Source of the DNA: Lolium rigidum
Taxonomy: Eukaryota; Streptophyta; Magnoliopsida; Poales; Poaceae
NCBI RefSeq assembly: GCF_022539505.1
Contig: NC_061510.1
Span: 281,664,715 to 281,728,714 of the forward strand
Reading direction: 5' to 3'
DNA: 64,000 bases
The notes beneath the pieces were generated by a model. It was given only the letters and a program-made list of their open reading frames with translations, had not been told where the DNA came from and searched no databases. The position numbers and the translations under genes were made by a program. This document shows, piece after piece, positions 10,701-21,151 of the stretch (position 1 is the stretch's first letter; the number at the start of each line of letters is the position of its first letter).

Positions 10701-11230
10701 ACCACGCGGTTCTGATCCCCGCAGGGCCTCGTGGTGCTGGGCCGCGCCGAGCGAGGCACGTGCATCAGAGAGGGAGGGGAAGAGGACGGATGAGACGACC
10801 CATGAGGCGCGCGCAAAGTCGGGGTAGACGCGCCGTCGGAGGAGGCGGAAGGCCAGGCAAGATCGGACCGGGGGGAGGTGAGGACAGAGGAGATGCCGCG
10901 GTGAAAAGAGAACTCAGCTTACATGAAAAAAAACCAGTGGGACGAGAGGGAGAGTCGGGGAGGAACGAAAAAAACCGGTGGACGAAGAGAGGGACGGACG
11001 ATGGGAAGGATTGACGACGGAACATCCAGATTCTTTTTAGATAGTAGAGATTCCCATCGTTTCAAATTTGTTGACACAGTTTTGGTCAGATTTAATTTAG
11101 ATAAGAATGTATCTAAATGGATTTTAGTTTGTAAGTTCTTCTGTTTCAGAAAAAACAACTACTGCGTCAAATTTGTAACGAAGGTTACATGCGTAACCGT
11201 TTCTATGTGTTACTTTTTTTTTTTCCTTTG

Positions 11231-11403
11231 GGGCTTGTTTGGTTACATAAAACTCGGCGGGATCCCGGTCTTTTCCCGGGAAGATTTTGTCCCTAGTTTG
11301 GAGGTCGGGAAAATAATCCTGGAGGTTTGCTCCTGTTTCCGCCTATTCCCGGCCAGGAATATTTACCCGGGGAAGTTTGGGTCCAACAGCCAAACGAGTC
11401 CTT
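11231..11403. mobile_element. Short MITE-like insertion with GTTTGG inverted ends
   Basis: The left end reads GGGCTTGTTTGGTT and the right end, on the other strand, GGACTCGTTTGGCTG. The inside is GC-rich and partly self-complementary (TCCCGG/CCGGGA). Compared with the paralogous segment near 52860, this stretch is extra, supporting an insertion. The ends resemble PIF/Harbinger or hAT MITEs, but no clean TSD was found. Confidence 0.4.
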
Positions 11404-11548
11404 AGTGTGTCACTTCTTCGGTAGTTGCATGCACAACTCAAGAAGCTCCCTATCAAAGCGATAAGAAGATGACATGTAAATCCAACTTAGGAGGCTAATT
11501 AAATTTGATTTACTTTCTTGTCAGGCGGTTGCTTATCTTCATGTGATG
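11404..11548. other. Segment paralogous to 52890-53005
   Basis: The words 'atcaaagcgataagaagatg', 'acttaggaggctaa' and 'gcttatcttcatgtgatg' recur in order at 52890-53005. The first two words also recur in part near 49417. No gene is seen. Confidence 0.7.
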
Positions 11549-12473
11549 TGTTGGAAATATAAGCAAATATCCATATGAAATAATCCGTACAAGTAATTGA
11601 TAAATCATGACTATACAAATAACAAATAAACTAATCATGCAGACAGATCACATCTAAACAAGAAAAATCGATCACATCTACCGTACAAACTAGAAAAAGA
11701 AACTCTAACAGAGACTGAAAGAGAAACGACAAGATCACATACTTCACAGCAGCTTCGTTGTCGCCCATGTTGAGGTTGTCGAAGAAGTCGCTGAGGTCCG
11801 GGAAGAAGTTGTCGTTGTGGAGGAACTCGTCGTCCGATGACGACGTCGTGATGCCAGTAGTCGCGCTGGAGCACTCACCAAAAACCTGATTGCCCCTCAC
11901 CCGTACAGGTTCACGAGAGGCAGGGTTCCGGAGGCCTACTGTCCCGGCAGTCGGTGCACGCCGACGGACGGGATGAGGATGGCGGCGGCGCAATGAACTG
12001 GAAACAGGTAGTCGCGTATGCGTCTAGTATATGGCGGCTAGGGTTGCGCAGAGTCTTATGTAGTGCGGTTCGGGAAGGTCATGGGGTGCAGCCCACGTCC
12101 GAGTCGGCACAGCCACGATCCAGAAAAACCGGAAGGCAAAACGGCTGAGTAACGCGTCCGTTAATGACTCAAAATTGATTACACAATAAATTTCCCAAAC
12201 AGCAAAAAGATAAGCTCAGCTCGGCAAGATTCCCGCAACCCGGGGCGGGCGGCGGAGGAGGAGGAGTGCACGAGGGCTCTCTCTCTTCTCACTCACTTAC
12301 TAGGACTAGAACAACTCACCTTATATACCACTCCAACTCTCTCCCAACTAGCAATGTGGGACTAAACTTTAGCCCCCCAATAGTGCTACCACTGATTTTT
12401 TGAATGGGCCATGTGAGTTTCAGAATTTGATAATGGCCCATGGACCAAAGGTCAAATGCCCCAAATTCCAACA
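11549..12473 (-). mobile_element. Solo LTR, probably Ty1/copia, TSD TGATG
   Basis: The segment begins TGTTGGAAATATAAG and ends CCAAATTCCAACA, giving the TG...CA ends and the TTGGAA/TTCCAA short inverted repeat of copia-type LTRs. Perfect 5-bp duplications TGATG flank it (11544-11548, 12474-12478). Read on the minus strand it has a TATATAA promoter motif near 12324, and a short open stretch follows at 11993-11740. Only one LTR is present, so the internal part was lost by LTR recombination. The paralogous site near 53000-53010 lacks it. Confidence 0.8.
12318..12325 (-). promoter_or_regulatory. TATA box of the solo LTR
   Basis: TATATAAGG on the minus strand lies roughly 150 bases into the LTR, where the U3/R boundary promoter of a copia LTR is expected. 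Confidence 0.5.
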
Positions 12474-12478
12474 TGATG

Positions 12479-13929
12479 GACATGGAGGTCCCACAGATTA
12501 CGCCCAGCGAGCAGTATAACTAGCAAGTGGCTTTTCACACGTACGTTAAGCTTTAAAGGTAATCACATGTGTGGAATAAAGTGTAACAGATAGGGTAGAT
12601 ATATATTTACAACATATCTAATAAGTGTCAATGTATGCAACCTTTTTCTCCACTTGGACATGAGGACACGTAAAGCAGGAGGAATCATTTAGATTCCAGG
12701 TCGGCCCGCAGGAGTTCTATACTACACCGTTTGTGAGAGGTTAGGCACTTCATAAACCTAATCAAGGACCACCTCACACTTTGTCTGAACTTAACACCAG
12801 GTACAAGTAGGAGTGTTATACAGTACTTCGTTTAAAATATACACATGTTACGTTTGCAAACAAAATATGGACATCTCGTATCTCTAATTAGGCTTCACTC
12901 CCGTTGCATGTGCTGAAACTGATCCACCGTCGACATCTAGGCTGGTATAAAGGCTCTATCACTGTCCGGTTTAGCATCGTTCTAGAAGCACTTCAACACC
13001 TCAGCAAAAAATATCCCATCCTGAACTGTAGAAACCCAAAGACCCCACCACGCACGAATCAATCAAAACTTCCACTAAAAATCAGAGAGAAAGTTCAGAG
13101 ACCGGAGGAGTCTCCCTCCACTTTCTATAAAAATATCTATGCAGAGTCCAAATGCGGCGCATGTAAAGCAACTAAATAAAGAGATGATTGATGAGATGTA
13201 AATTGCAAAAACAAGCCTGGAAAATCTAGATCTGTACCTGCTGATAAATGTAGGCATAATCAGGTAGCATGCCACCCGCATGGCAATGCCTCTTGTGTTG
13301 TGCCTTCTAGAGACATTTCAACGGCTCAAAGTGCATACAACAAGGAGTTCCTACTGGAAAGGTTAGAGATATCAACAACGGTCACACGGAATTGTTTTTG
13401 TCCATCTTCCTGACTAAGTGCATCTTGAGCGGCCGACCTATTTCAGACATCAAATATATCTGTTTTGATCTGTCTCGCCTCAAACGTAGATGTCTCACGC
13501 TGCAGCTCAATCAACTCGCTCTGAAATTGCCATATTTGATCATGGAGACGTTCATGGGTGAGGGAGGTCACAAAAATTATGATGTCGGAAGAGGCGTGAG
13601 ACTCATCATCGTCCGACGAAATGTCGACTATGTTCTGTAAGAAGAAGTGGATCGTTTTCCTAAGGTCCATCTGCATGCAACATAGATGGGTCAATGGTCA
13701 ACATCATAGGCACAAATGGCCGAAAAATGGTCCAAGGGTTTGTACCTCAAACTCGGCCGCACAACTGACCAAACATTTTCTGAACATTGATGATGCCAGT
13801 AGGAGGGTATAAGCGAACGGGTCGTGCGCATGGATCTATCCTGGCCCAGCAAGTACACGCAAGGACACTGGCACGAATCGCGGTCTCCAGCGAGCGGTGG
13901 CCCAAACATAGGATGCCAGCAATGGAGAT
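12479..13929. other. Non-coding DNA, left part paralogous to 53020-53190
   Basis: Bases 12487-12700 match 53020-53190 in order ('cccacagattacgcccagcga', 'tagatatatatttaca', 'gtaaagcag'). From 12700 to 13930 I see no gene. A minus-strand frame at 13443-13694 is Asp/Ser-rich (DISSDDDES) and might be a scrap of a DNA-transposon protein, but nothing supports an exon. Confidence 0.45.
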
Positions 13930-14215
13930 GGGCAGGTGCAGGTGGCAGCAGGTTCTGTAAGGCTTTGCTAATAATTTAATAAAGAAAAGCTGTGTGCATC
14001 CTTTGGATGGAGAGGCTGGGGCGATGCTCCCATTTTGAAAAAAAATTTATTCATAAGTTGTCCATTTGCTAAACTGATTTAGAGGATGGTCTACTTCACT
14101 TTTAATATGCCAGCTCCAACTAATATCAAAAATATGTTTGGAAATTTGTTAAATGGAGTTGATAAAAACACTAAAGCGCGGATTCACGTGGGAGATTATG
14201 CAACTCCCTTGTACC
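13930..14215 (+). pseudogene. LINE fragment with nested LINE 3' end
   Basis: Bases 13965-14050 are the 3' end of one LINE (TAATTTAATAAAG, GTGCATCCTTTGGATG, then A-rich). They are followed at 14052 by TTCATAAGTTGTCCATTTGC and a reverse-transcriptase C-terminal piece. The same junction exists at 51290-51490 with high similarity, so both are copies of one old insertion event. The coding similarity stops abruptly near 14205. Confidence 0.65.
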
Positions 14216-14606
14216 GGAAGAATGCTTTCCGGACATAAAATGCCACTTCGTAACATGGTTATCATAAAGGTGTATTTGGGTATCTTAGAAAGTACTTGTT
14301 GGGTGTATGTATCAAGAGCGGGATTTGCCCATCCGGTAACGGATATATATACTCAGGACCCACTCAGGTAACACAAATTCTGTGTCGCTTGCAAGCATGT
14401 GACAAATGAGTTAGCCACATGTGAATGATGTGTTATGGTAGGAGTAAAGAGTGCTTACTAGTATTAAGATTGAACTAGGTATGGTGATACCGATGATCGA
14501 ATCTTGGACAAGTAAAATATCGCGAGACCAAGGAAATGAGATATGGGATTATTTGAATCGCGAGGAGTACGACTACATCGACCACGTAATATACACTTCC
14601 GCTTTG
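14216..14606. other. Unassigned DNA
   Basis: No gene or element end is seen between the LINE scrap and the tandem repeats. Confidence 0.5.
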
Positions 14607-16285
14607 CGATCTTGATATATATCTCGTTGTTTGCATTTTCATAGATCATATCTTGGATCTTAGCTTTTTCTAGACTGGATTTTGAATTCTTTCGTATCTT
14701 TTAAGATTTTTTTTATGCTACGAATCCCATCACGGTGGTGGTTGTCCGGGCTAGCGAACTCTACCATGGCGTCATGAAGAGAAACGAATGGAAAATCACG
14801 CATCATCGAATGCTAGATGTATCATAATTATCAATTTTTCGAGGATATGTCCTAAAAGATATATGTATCTCTTAGAAGAAGACTTGTCTTAGTTGTCAAA
14901 TAACCACCGAACAAACTGCTCTTTTTTATTATCTGTCTCAAAATTAAATATAAGTTTAGGTACAACTAAGTCTTTGAAACTAGGTCTATTCAGGTTTGTC
15001 ATGGCCTGCATTGCATACATTTGTATGGTACATATATCGATAGATTCGGCTACAGGAGACGGATGAGCCAGTTTGTAGCTATAACCGGCTGAGGAATAGA
15101 CATTTACAAAATTCAATGAAAAATCAACTTGCATCATCTAATGCTCGATTTATCATAATTATCAAATTTTCGAGGATATGCTCTAGAAGACATATCTATC
15201 GTATAGAAGAAGACTTGTGATAATTATCAAATAACCATCGGACAAACTGCTCTTTTTTATTATCTATCTCAGAAATTAAATATGAGTTTGGCTACACCTA
15301 AGTCTTTGAAATTGGGTCTACCCAGGGTTGTCGTTTCCTACATTGCATACATTTGTACGATACATATTTGGATAGATGCGGCTACACGACACGAGATCCA
15401 CATGGACATACGTCGACGCTAACATCAGAAATTTGCGATCTACAAGGGTATATAGATCTTGATATCTATCTCGTTGTTTGCATTTCATAGATCATATCTT
15501 GGATCTTAGATTTTTCTAGATTTGATTTTGAATTCGTTCGTTTCTTGTAAGAATTTTTTGTTTTCTATGCTACGAATCTCATCATGGTGGTGGTTGTCCG
15601 GGCTAGCTCTACCATGGCGTCATGAAGAGAAACACATGGGAAATCAACTGGCATCATCGAATGCTAGATTTATCATAATTATCAATTTTTTGAGGATATG
15701 TCCTAAAAGATATATGTACCGCATAGAAGAAGACTTGTCTTAGTTATCAAATAACCACCGGACAAACTGCTCTTTTTTATTATCTGTCTCAGAAATTAAA
15801 TATGAGTTTAGGTACAACTAAGTCTTTGAAACTAAGTCTATTTAGGTTTGTCATCGCCTGCATTGCATACATTTGTATGGCACATATATCGATGGATTCA
15901 GCTACAGGAGACGAATGAGACAGTTGTAGCTATAGCCGGCTGAGGAATAGACATTTACAAAATCCAAAGAAAAAACAACTTGCATCATATAATGCTTGAT
16001 TTATCATGATTATTAAATTTTCGAAGATATGTTCTAGAAGACATATCTATCGTGTAGAACAAGACTTGTCATAATTATCAAATAACCATCGGACAAACTG
16101 CTCTTTTTTATTATCTGTCTCAGAAATTAAATTTGAGTTTGGCTACAGCTAAGTCTTTGAAATTGGGTCTACCCAGGTTTGTCGTTGCCTACATTGCATA
16201 CATTTGTACGATACATATTTGGATAGATGCGGCTACAGGACACGAGATCCACATGGACATACGTCGACGCTAACATCAGAAATTT
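14607..16285. repeat. Two tandem ~850-bp units, each with two ~330-bp subrepeats
   Basis: The unit at 14607-15452 is repeated at 15453-16285 with an offset of about 850 bases. Shared markers include 'tctcgttgtttgcatt', 'ggtggttgtccgggctagc' and 'ccatggcgtcatgaagagaa'. Inside each unit a block marked by 'acaaactgctcttttttatt' occurs twice (14911, 15243; 15762, 16092) about 330 bases apart, and the A-type blocks resemble each other across units more than they do the B-type. This makes a small higher-order repeat. There is no coding capacity and I do not recognise the family. Confidence 0.75.
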
Positions 16286-16392
16286 TGGCTAGAGTAATCA
16301 CGCCTGGCATTCTTTTCTCCCCACTGGTAGAAAAATGGCCTTCCGTCCAGCCCCATTAGTCGCCAAAATATAGGAACCGCGACTAATGGGGT

Positions 16393-16533
16393 CTTTAGTC
16401 GCGGTTCGGGTGGCGAACCGCGACTAAAGAGCTGGGCCCAGCGTGCTCGCTGGTCAGCTGGTGGACGGGAGGAGCTTTAGTCGCGGTTGGCCTGGCCAAC
16501 CGCGACTAAAGGTGCCCGAATGCCTTTAGTCGC
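16393..16533. repeat. 5' subterminal TTTAGTCGCGGTT hairpins
   Basis: Two perfect or near-perfect hairpins (16393-16429 and 16475-16511) and one half-copy (about 16521) use the arm TTTAGTCGCGGTT/AACCGCGACTAAA. Such repeated motifs near CACTA ends serve as transposase-binding sites in studied relatives; here that role is inferred. Confidence 0.85.
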
Positions 16534-16548
16534 GGTTGGCCACCACCC

Positions 16549-16557
16549 CTATATATA
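16549..16557 (+). promoter_or_regulatory. TATA box of CACTA transposase gene
   Basis: CTATATATACC follows the last subterminal repeat directly, about 350 bases before the first coding exon. The stretch between (16560-16898) would be a leader with an intron ending in TAATGCAG just before the ATG at 16899. Confidence 0.55.
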
Positions 16558-16898
16558 CCGTTCAGCCCACAGCACTTAGCCATTTGGTGCCACTTCTCTT
16601 CACAAGCTTCACAAGGGGGTGTAGGTTTGCTTTTGGTTCCTCTTATGCACACAAGGTGTTTGATAAAATGACCCAAGAGCATGAAACAAACATGATATGA
16701 AATGTTGGAGCCACACTTGAGCTTCCTCATTTATTTTTTCCTCCTCGATCGCGGTTAGCAACTTGAACCTTTCATGCATGTGTGTCATTGATAAAATATG
16801 CATGTGTGTAGTTCATTGTTTAATTTCTATTGTTTGTAGCTAGTTAGTTTAACAAATGCATGATGGTTAATTATATATTTTATATTATAATAATGCAG

Positions 16899-19800
16899 AT
16901 GAATCGGCAATGGATGTACGGTAACCGACTCTCCGGCGAGTTCACTACGGGTTTGAAAGATTTCCTCGTAGTGGCTAATGCGAACAAGCAGGGGGTTTTG
17001 TTATCTGTCCATGTGTTAACTGTAAGAATCAGAAGGGTTACTCTTCCTCAAGAGATGTTCACATGCACGTGCTTCGGCACGGTTTCATGCCAAGCTACAA
17101 TTGTTGGACCAAGCATGGAGAAAGAGGGGTTATAATGGAAGAAGATGAAGAAGGGGATGATTTCATCGATGAAAGCTATCTTGCTCATTTCGGTGATACT
17201 TTCATGGAGGATGCTGAAGGTGAAGGGGAAGGTGAAGGGGAAGGTGAAGAAGAGGCACGTGATGAGCCCGTTGATGATCTTGGTCGGACCATTGCTGATG
17301 CACGGAGACGCTGCGAAACCGAAAAGGAGAGGGAGAATTTGGATCGCATGTTAGAGGATCACGGAAAGGCGCTGTACCCGGATGCGATGATGGTCTGAAA
17401 AGCTGGGCTGCACACTGGATTTGCTGAAATGGAAGGCACAGGCAGGTGTAGCTGACTCGGCATTTGAAAACTTGCTGAAAATGTTGAAGAATATGTTTCC
17501 AAAGAATAACGAGTTGCCCGCCAGTACATACGAAGCAAAGAAGGTTGTCTGCCTTCTAGGTTTAGAGGTTCTGAAGATACATGCATGCATCAACGACTGC
17601 ATCCTCTACCGCGGTGAATACGAGAATTTGAATGAATGCCCGGTATGCACTGCATTGCATTATAAGATCATAGGAGATGACACTGGTGACAATGTTGAGG
17701 GCGAGAAACCCAGGAAGAGGGTTCTTGCCAAGGTGATGTGGTATGCTCCTATAATACCACGGTTGAAACGTCCGTTCAGGAACAAAGAGCATGCCAAGTT
17801 GTTACGATGGCACAAAGAGGACCGTAAGTCGGACGGGGAGTTGAGACACCCCGCTGATGGAACGCAATGGAGAAAGATCGACAGAGAGTTCAAAGATTTT
17901 GCAGCCGACGCAAGGAACATAAGATTTGGTCTAAGTACGGATGGCATGAATCCTTTTGGCGAGCAGAGCTCCAGCCATAGCACTGGCCCGTGACTCTATG
18001 CATCTACAACCTTCCTCCTTGGTTGTGCATGAAGCGGAAGTTCATTATGATGCCAGTGCTCATCCAAGGTCCGAACCAACCCGGCAACGACATCGATGTG
18101 TACCTAAGGCCATTAGTTGATAAACTTTTACAGCTGTGGGGCAGACCTGGTGTCCGTGTGTGGAATGAGCACAAAGAAGAGGAATTTGACCTACGAGCGT
18201 TGCTTTTCGTAACCATCAACGATTGGCCTGCTCTTAGTAACCTTTCGGGACTGTCAAATAAGGGATACAATGCATGCACACACTGCTTATATGAGACTGA
18301 AAGTGTACATTTGCCAAATTGTAAGAAGAACGTGTACCTTGGGCATCGTCGATTTCTTCCGAAAATTCATCCAAGAAGAAAGAAAGGCAAGCATTACAAC
18401 GGCAAGGCGGATCACCGGCCGAAGCTCGCGAACGCACCGGTGCTGAGGTATTTGATATGGTCAAGGATTTGAAAGTCATCTTTGGAAAGGGTCCCGCGGA
18501 CAATCAGTTCCGAAGGGAGCCGACGAGCACGCAGCCATGTGGAAGAAGAAATCTATATTCCGGGAGCTAGAATATTGGAAAGTCCTAGAAGTCCGCTCCG
18601 CAATCGACGTGATGCACGTTACGAAGAATATTTGCGTGAACCTCCTAAGCTTCTTGGGCGTGTATGGGAAGACAAATGATACAAAGGAAGCACGGCAGGA
18701 CCAGCAACGTTTGAAAGACCCTGATGACCGGCATCCGGAATGGTTTCAAGGTCGTGCCAGCTACGCTCTGACCAAAGAAGAGAAGGTCATCTTTTTGAAT
18801 GCCTGAGCAGTATGAAGGTCCCGTCTGGATTCTCGTCCAATATAAAGGGAATAATAAACATGGCGGAGAAAAAGTTCCAAAACCTGAAGTCTCATGACTG
18901 CCACGTGATTATGACGCAATTGCTTCCGATTGCTTTGAGGGGGCTCCTGCCGGAAAATGTTCGAGTAGCCATTATGAAGCTATGTGCATTCCTCAATGCA
19001 ATCTCTCAGAAGGTAATCAATCCAGAAGTTCTACCACGGTTACAGAACGATGTGATCGAATGTCTTGTTAGTTTCGAGTTGGTGTTCCCGCCATCCTTCT
19101 TCAATATTATGACGCACCTCCTGGTTCACCTAGTCGAAGAGATTTCCATTCTCGGTCCTGTATTTCTACACAATATGTTCCACTTCGAGAGGTTCATGGG
19201 AGTATTAAAGAAATATGTTCGTAACCGTGCTAGGCCAGAAGGAAGCATCACCAAGGGCTATGGAAATGAGGAGGTAATTGAGTTTTGTGTTGACTTTGTT
19301 CCTGACCTTAAGCCGATTGGTCTTCCTCGATCGCGGCACGAGGGGGACTAAGTGGAAAAGGCACGATCGAAGGAAATTAACGATATGTATGGACGGCCAT
19401 TCTCCGATCGAAGCACACCACACGGTTCTGACCAATTCCAGCTTGGTGGCTCCGTACTTTGAGAAACACAAGAATATTTTACGCTCGGACAACCCGGGGA
19501 AGCCTGAATCCTGGATTAGGAAGGCCACATGGAGACTTTCGGCAGTTGGTTGAGAAAACATTTAATGAATGACGATCATGTTGTAGATCAGTTGTACATG
19601 TTGGCCCAGACACCATCTTCGACTATAACGACTTTCCAAGGGTACGAGATAAATGGGAATACATTTTACACGATCGCCCAAGATAAAAAGAGCACCAACC
19701 AAAATAGTGGTGTCCGCTTTGATGCAGCAACCGAGAATGGGCAAAAGGTCACATATTATGGTTACATAGAGGAGATATGGGAACTTGACTATGGACCCTC

Positions 19801-20227
19801 CTTTAAGGTCCCTTTGTTCCGGTGCAAATGGTTCAAGCTAACAGGAGGTGGGGTAAAGGTGGACCAGCAATACGGAATGACAATGGTGGATTTCAACAAT
19901 CTTGGTTACCTTGACGAACCATTCGTCCTAGCGAAAGATGTCGCTCAGGTTTTCTATGTCAAGGACATGAGTAGCAAACCGAGGAAACAAAAAGATAAGA
20001 AAACGATCAGTACATCATGCGATGATCCAAAGCGCTACATTGTTCTTTCAGGGAAAAGAAACATCGTGGGAGTGGAGGACAAGACAGACATGTCAGAAGA
20101 TTATAATATGTTTGCTGAAATTCCGCCCTTCAAAGTGAACACCGACCCAAGCATTAAGTTAAATGATGAGGATGCTCCATGGATACAGCACAATCGTAAG
20201 CAAGCAGGGACACAAGGGAAGAAATGA
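16899..20227 (+). pseudogene. CACTA transposase (Tnp2/Transposase_21) pseudogene
   Basis: This is the plus-strand DNA-cutting transposase of the element, now broken. The start MNRQWMYG follows an intron acceptor (TAATGCAG at 16898). Domains in order are: a Cys/His transposase-associated domain (about 17000-17130); an acidic GEGEGEGE linker (17219-17252); the Transposase_21 core (about 17400-18800) with STDGMNPFG near 17935 and TINDWPAL near 18213; a DUF4218-like region (18850-19330); and a DUF4216-like C-terminal region (19600-19960). Intact relatives exceed 1000 residues. Frame changes occur at a G run near 16995 and near 17390, 17985, 18450, 18530, 18800, 19345, 19400 and 19545. Some might be unannotated introns, but most lie inside conserved blocks, so I call it dead. 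Confidence 0.88.
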
Positions 20228-20354
20228 TGTGTAATAATTTATTGTACCAAACTTTGTTGAATGGATCATGTGAATTATAGTACCCGTGATGTGTTTGGTG
20301 TCCATTTTCGAATGATTCGAGATACCACTGATGATACATAAAATTTGGAGTGAT

Positions 20355-20918
20355 TTAGTCATACTCCTGCCTAGGCGTATAATATGCATACTCGTAGTCT
20401 TCATAGCCGCCGCCATTGTACTGGTAGTCGTCGCCTTCTAAGTTGCCGCCGTCGTCGTCGCTGCTGTCGTCGCTGTCGTCGGGCGATGCTCGTGGCTCGA
20501 ACTGAGGGTAGCGCAGGCGGGGGATATCGCCGGCCGTGATGTAGTCCATGACGCTCTTCAGAGTCCGGCCGTACCACCATAGCCGACGGCCGGCCTCGTG
20601 GAAGTTCCCGAGAGGCGGACCGTCCTCCTCATACTCGGCGAGCGCCCTCTCACGCCGATTGATGAAGAAGGCGTCCCAAGTATGCTGGTTATCGGGATGC
20701 CAGCGGGGATTCATCCGCTGCTCCGGCGTGAGGTCGAGGTACTAGTGGTTCGTGATGGCCGCCCGGCGCGTAGTACCCTGAGGGATGGGAGGGACCGGCA
20801 CGCCGCCGACGCTTAGGCTCCAGCCGGCGGGGACGCGGTAGCCCGATGGGCAAGGGTAGTTCGAGGCGCAAACCTCCTCCACCTGCTGGTAGGTTAGAGT
20901 GGGTGCGGTGGAAGCCAT
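20355..20918 (-). pseudogene. CACTA small opposite-strand gene, one in-frame stop
   Basis: This minus-strand frame has its ATG at 20918 (MASTAPTLTYQQVEE) and stop at 20355, about 187 codons. A single in-frame TAG at 20742-20744 (codon 59) interrupts it. Both sides of the stop are protein-like: the first part contains NYPCPSGYRVPAGWSL, the second WHPDNQHTWDAFFINRRERALA. The C-terminus is a very acidic Asp/Ser stretch followed by Tyr/Gly-rich repeats (NGGGYEDYEYAYY). Comparable genes accompany the transposase in grass CACTA elements. Its role is unknown to me; a DNA-binding or regulatory partner is a guess. It has its own TATA box and an unusual upstream array and converges tail-to-tail with the transposase gene. 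Confidence 0.7.
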
Positions 20919-20972
20919 GAGAGAGTGATGAGAGATTGTAGAGATGTGATAATGCTGGCCAAGCCGGGCTAC

Positions 20973-20981
20973 ATATATATA
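20973..20981 (-). promoter_or_regulatory. TATA box of the small CACTA gene
   Basis: CTATATATATG on the minus strand lies about 55 bases upstream of the ATG at 20918, a normal distance for a short plant leader. Confidence 0.6.
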
Positions 20982-20990
20982 GTGAGAAAT

Positions 20991-21123
20991 GGCGGGAAAA
21001 ATGGGAGCGGGAAGACAGGAGGCGGGAAGAAAGTGGCGGGAATTAAGACAGGAGGCGGGAAGAAAGTGACGGGAAGAAAGAGGCGGGAAGAAAGAGGCGG
21101 GAAAGAGCTGGCGGGAAGACAGG
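20991..21123 (-). promoter_or_regulatory. GGCGGGAA array, E2F-like sites
   Basis: About nine copies of GGCGGGAA or a one-base variant occur in 130 bases immediately upstream of the TATA box. On the minus strand they read TTCCCGCC. At least two (near 20991 and 21098) fit the E2F consensus TTTCCCGC; the rest have CTTCCCGC or similar. E2F factors drive S-phase genes in plants. Whether the array acts so here is inference, and a purine-rich minisatellite without function would look the same. Confidence 0.45.
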
Positions 21124-21151
21124 CCGGGGTAGGAAGACAGATGAGGGAAGA

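Larger units (their letters stand above)
6255..11050 (-). mobile_element. Helitron, non-autonomous, 4.8 kb
   Basis: Read on the minus strand, the element starts with TCTCTACTAT at 11050 and ends with CTAG at 6255. Both are the diagnostic Helitron ends. A stem-loop lies 11 bases before the 3' end (6266-6283, stem CCCGTG/CACGGG). The bases flanking the element are A (6254) and T (11051) on the plus strand, matching Helitron insertion between A and T without a target duplication. No Rep/helicase gene is present, so it would depend on helper proteins. A PIF/Harbinger-like element sits inside at 6601-7666. The rest (8200-10700) has coding-like scraps that may be captured gene pieces. Confidence is limited by the distance between the ends. 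Confidence 0.7.

Noticed and set aside
13443..13694. Asp/Ser-rich minus-strand frame as a transposase exon
   Set aside because: Only one short acidic stretch is suggestive. No catalytic motif, terminus or neighbouring exon was found.
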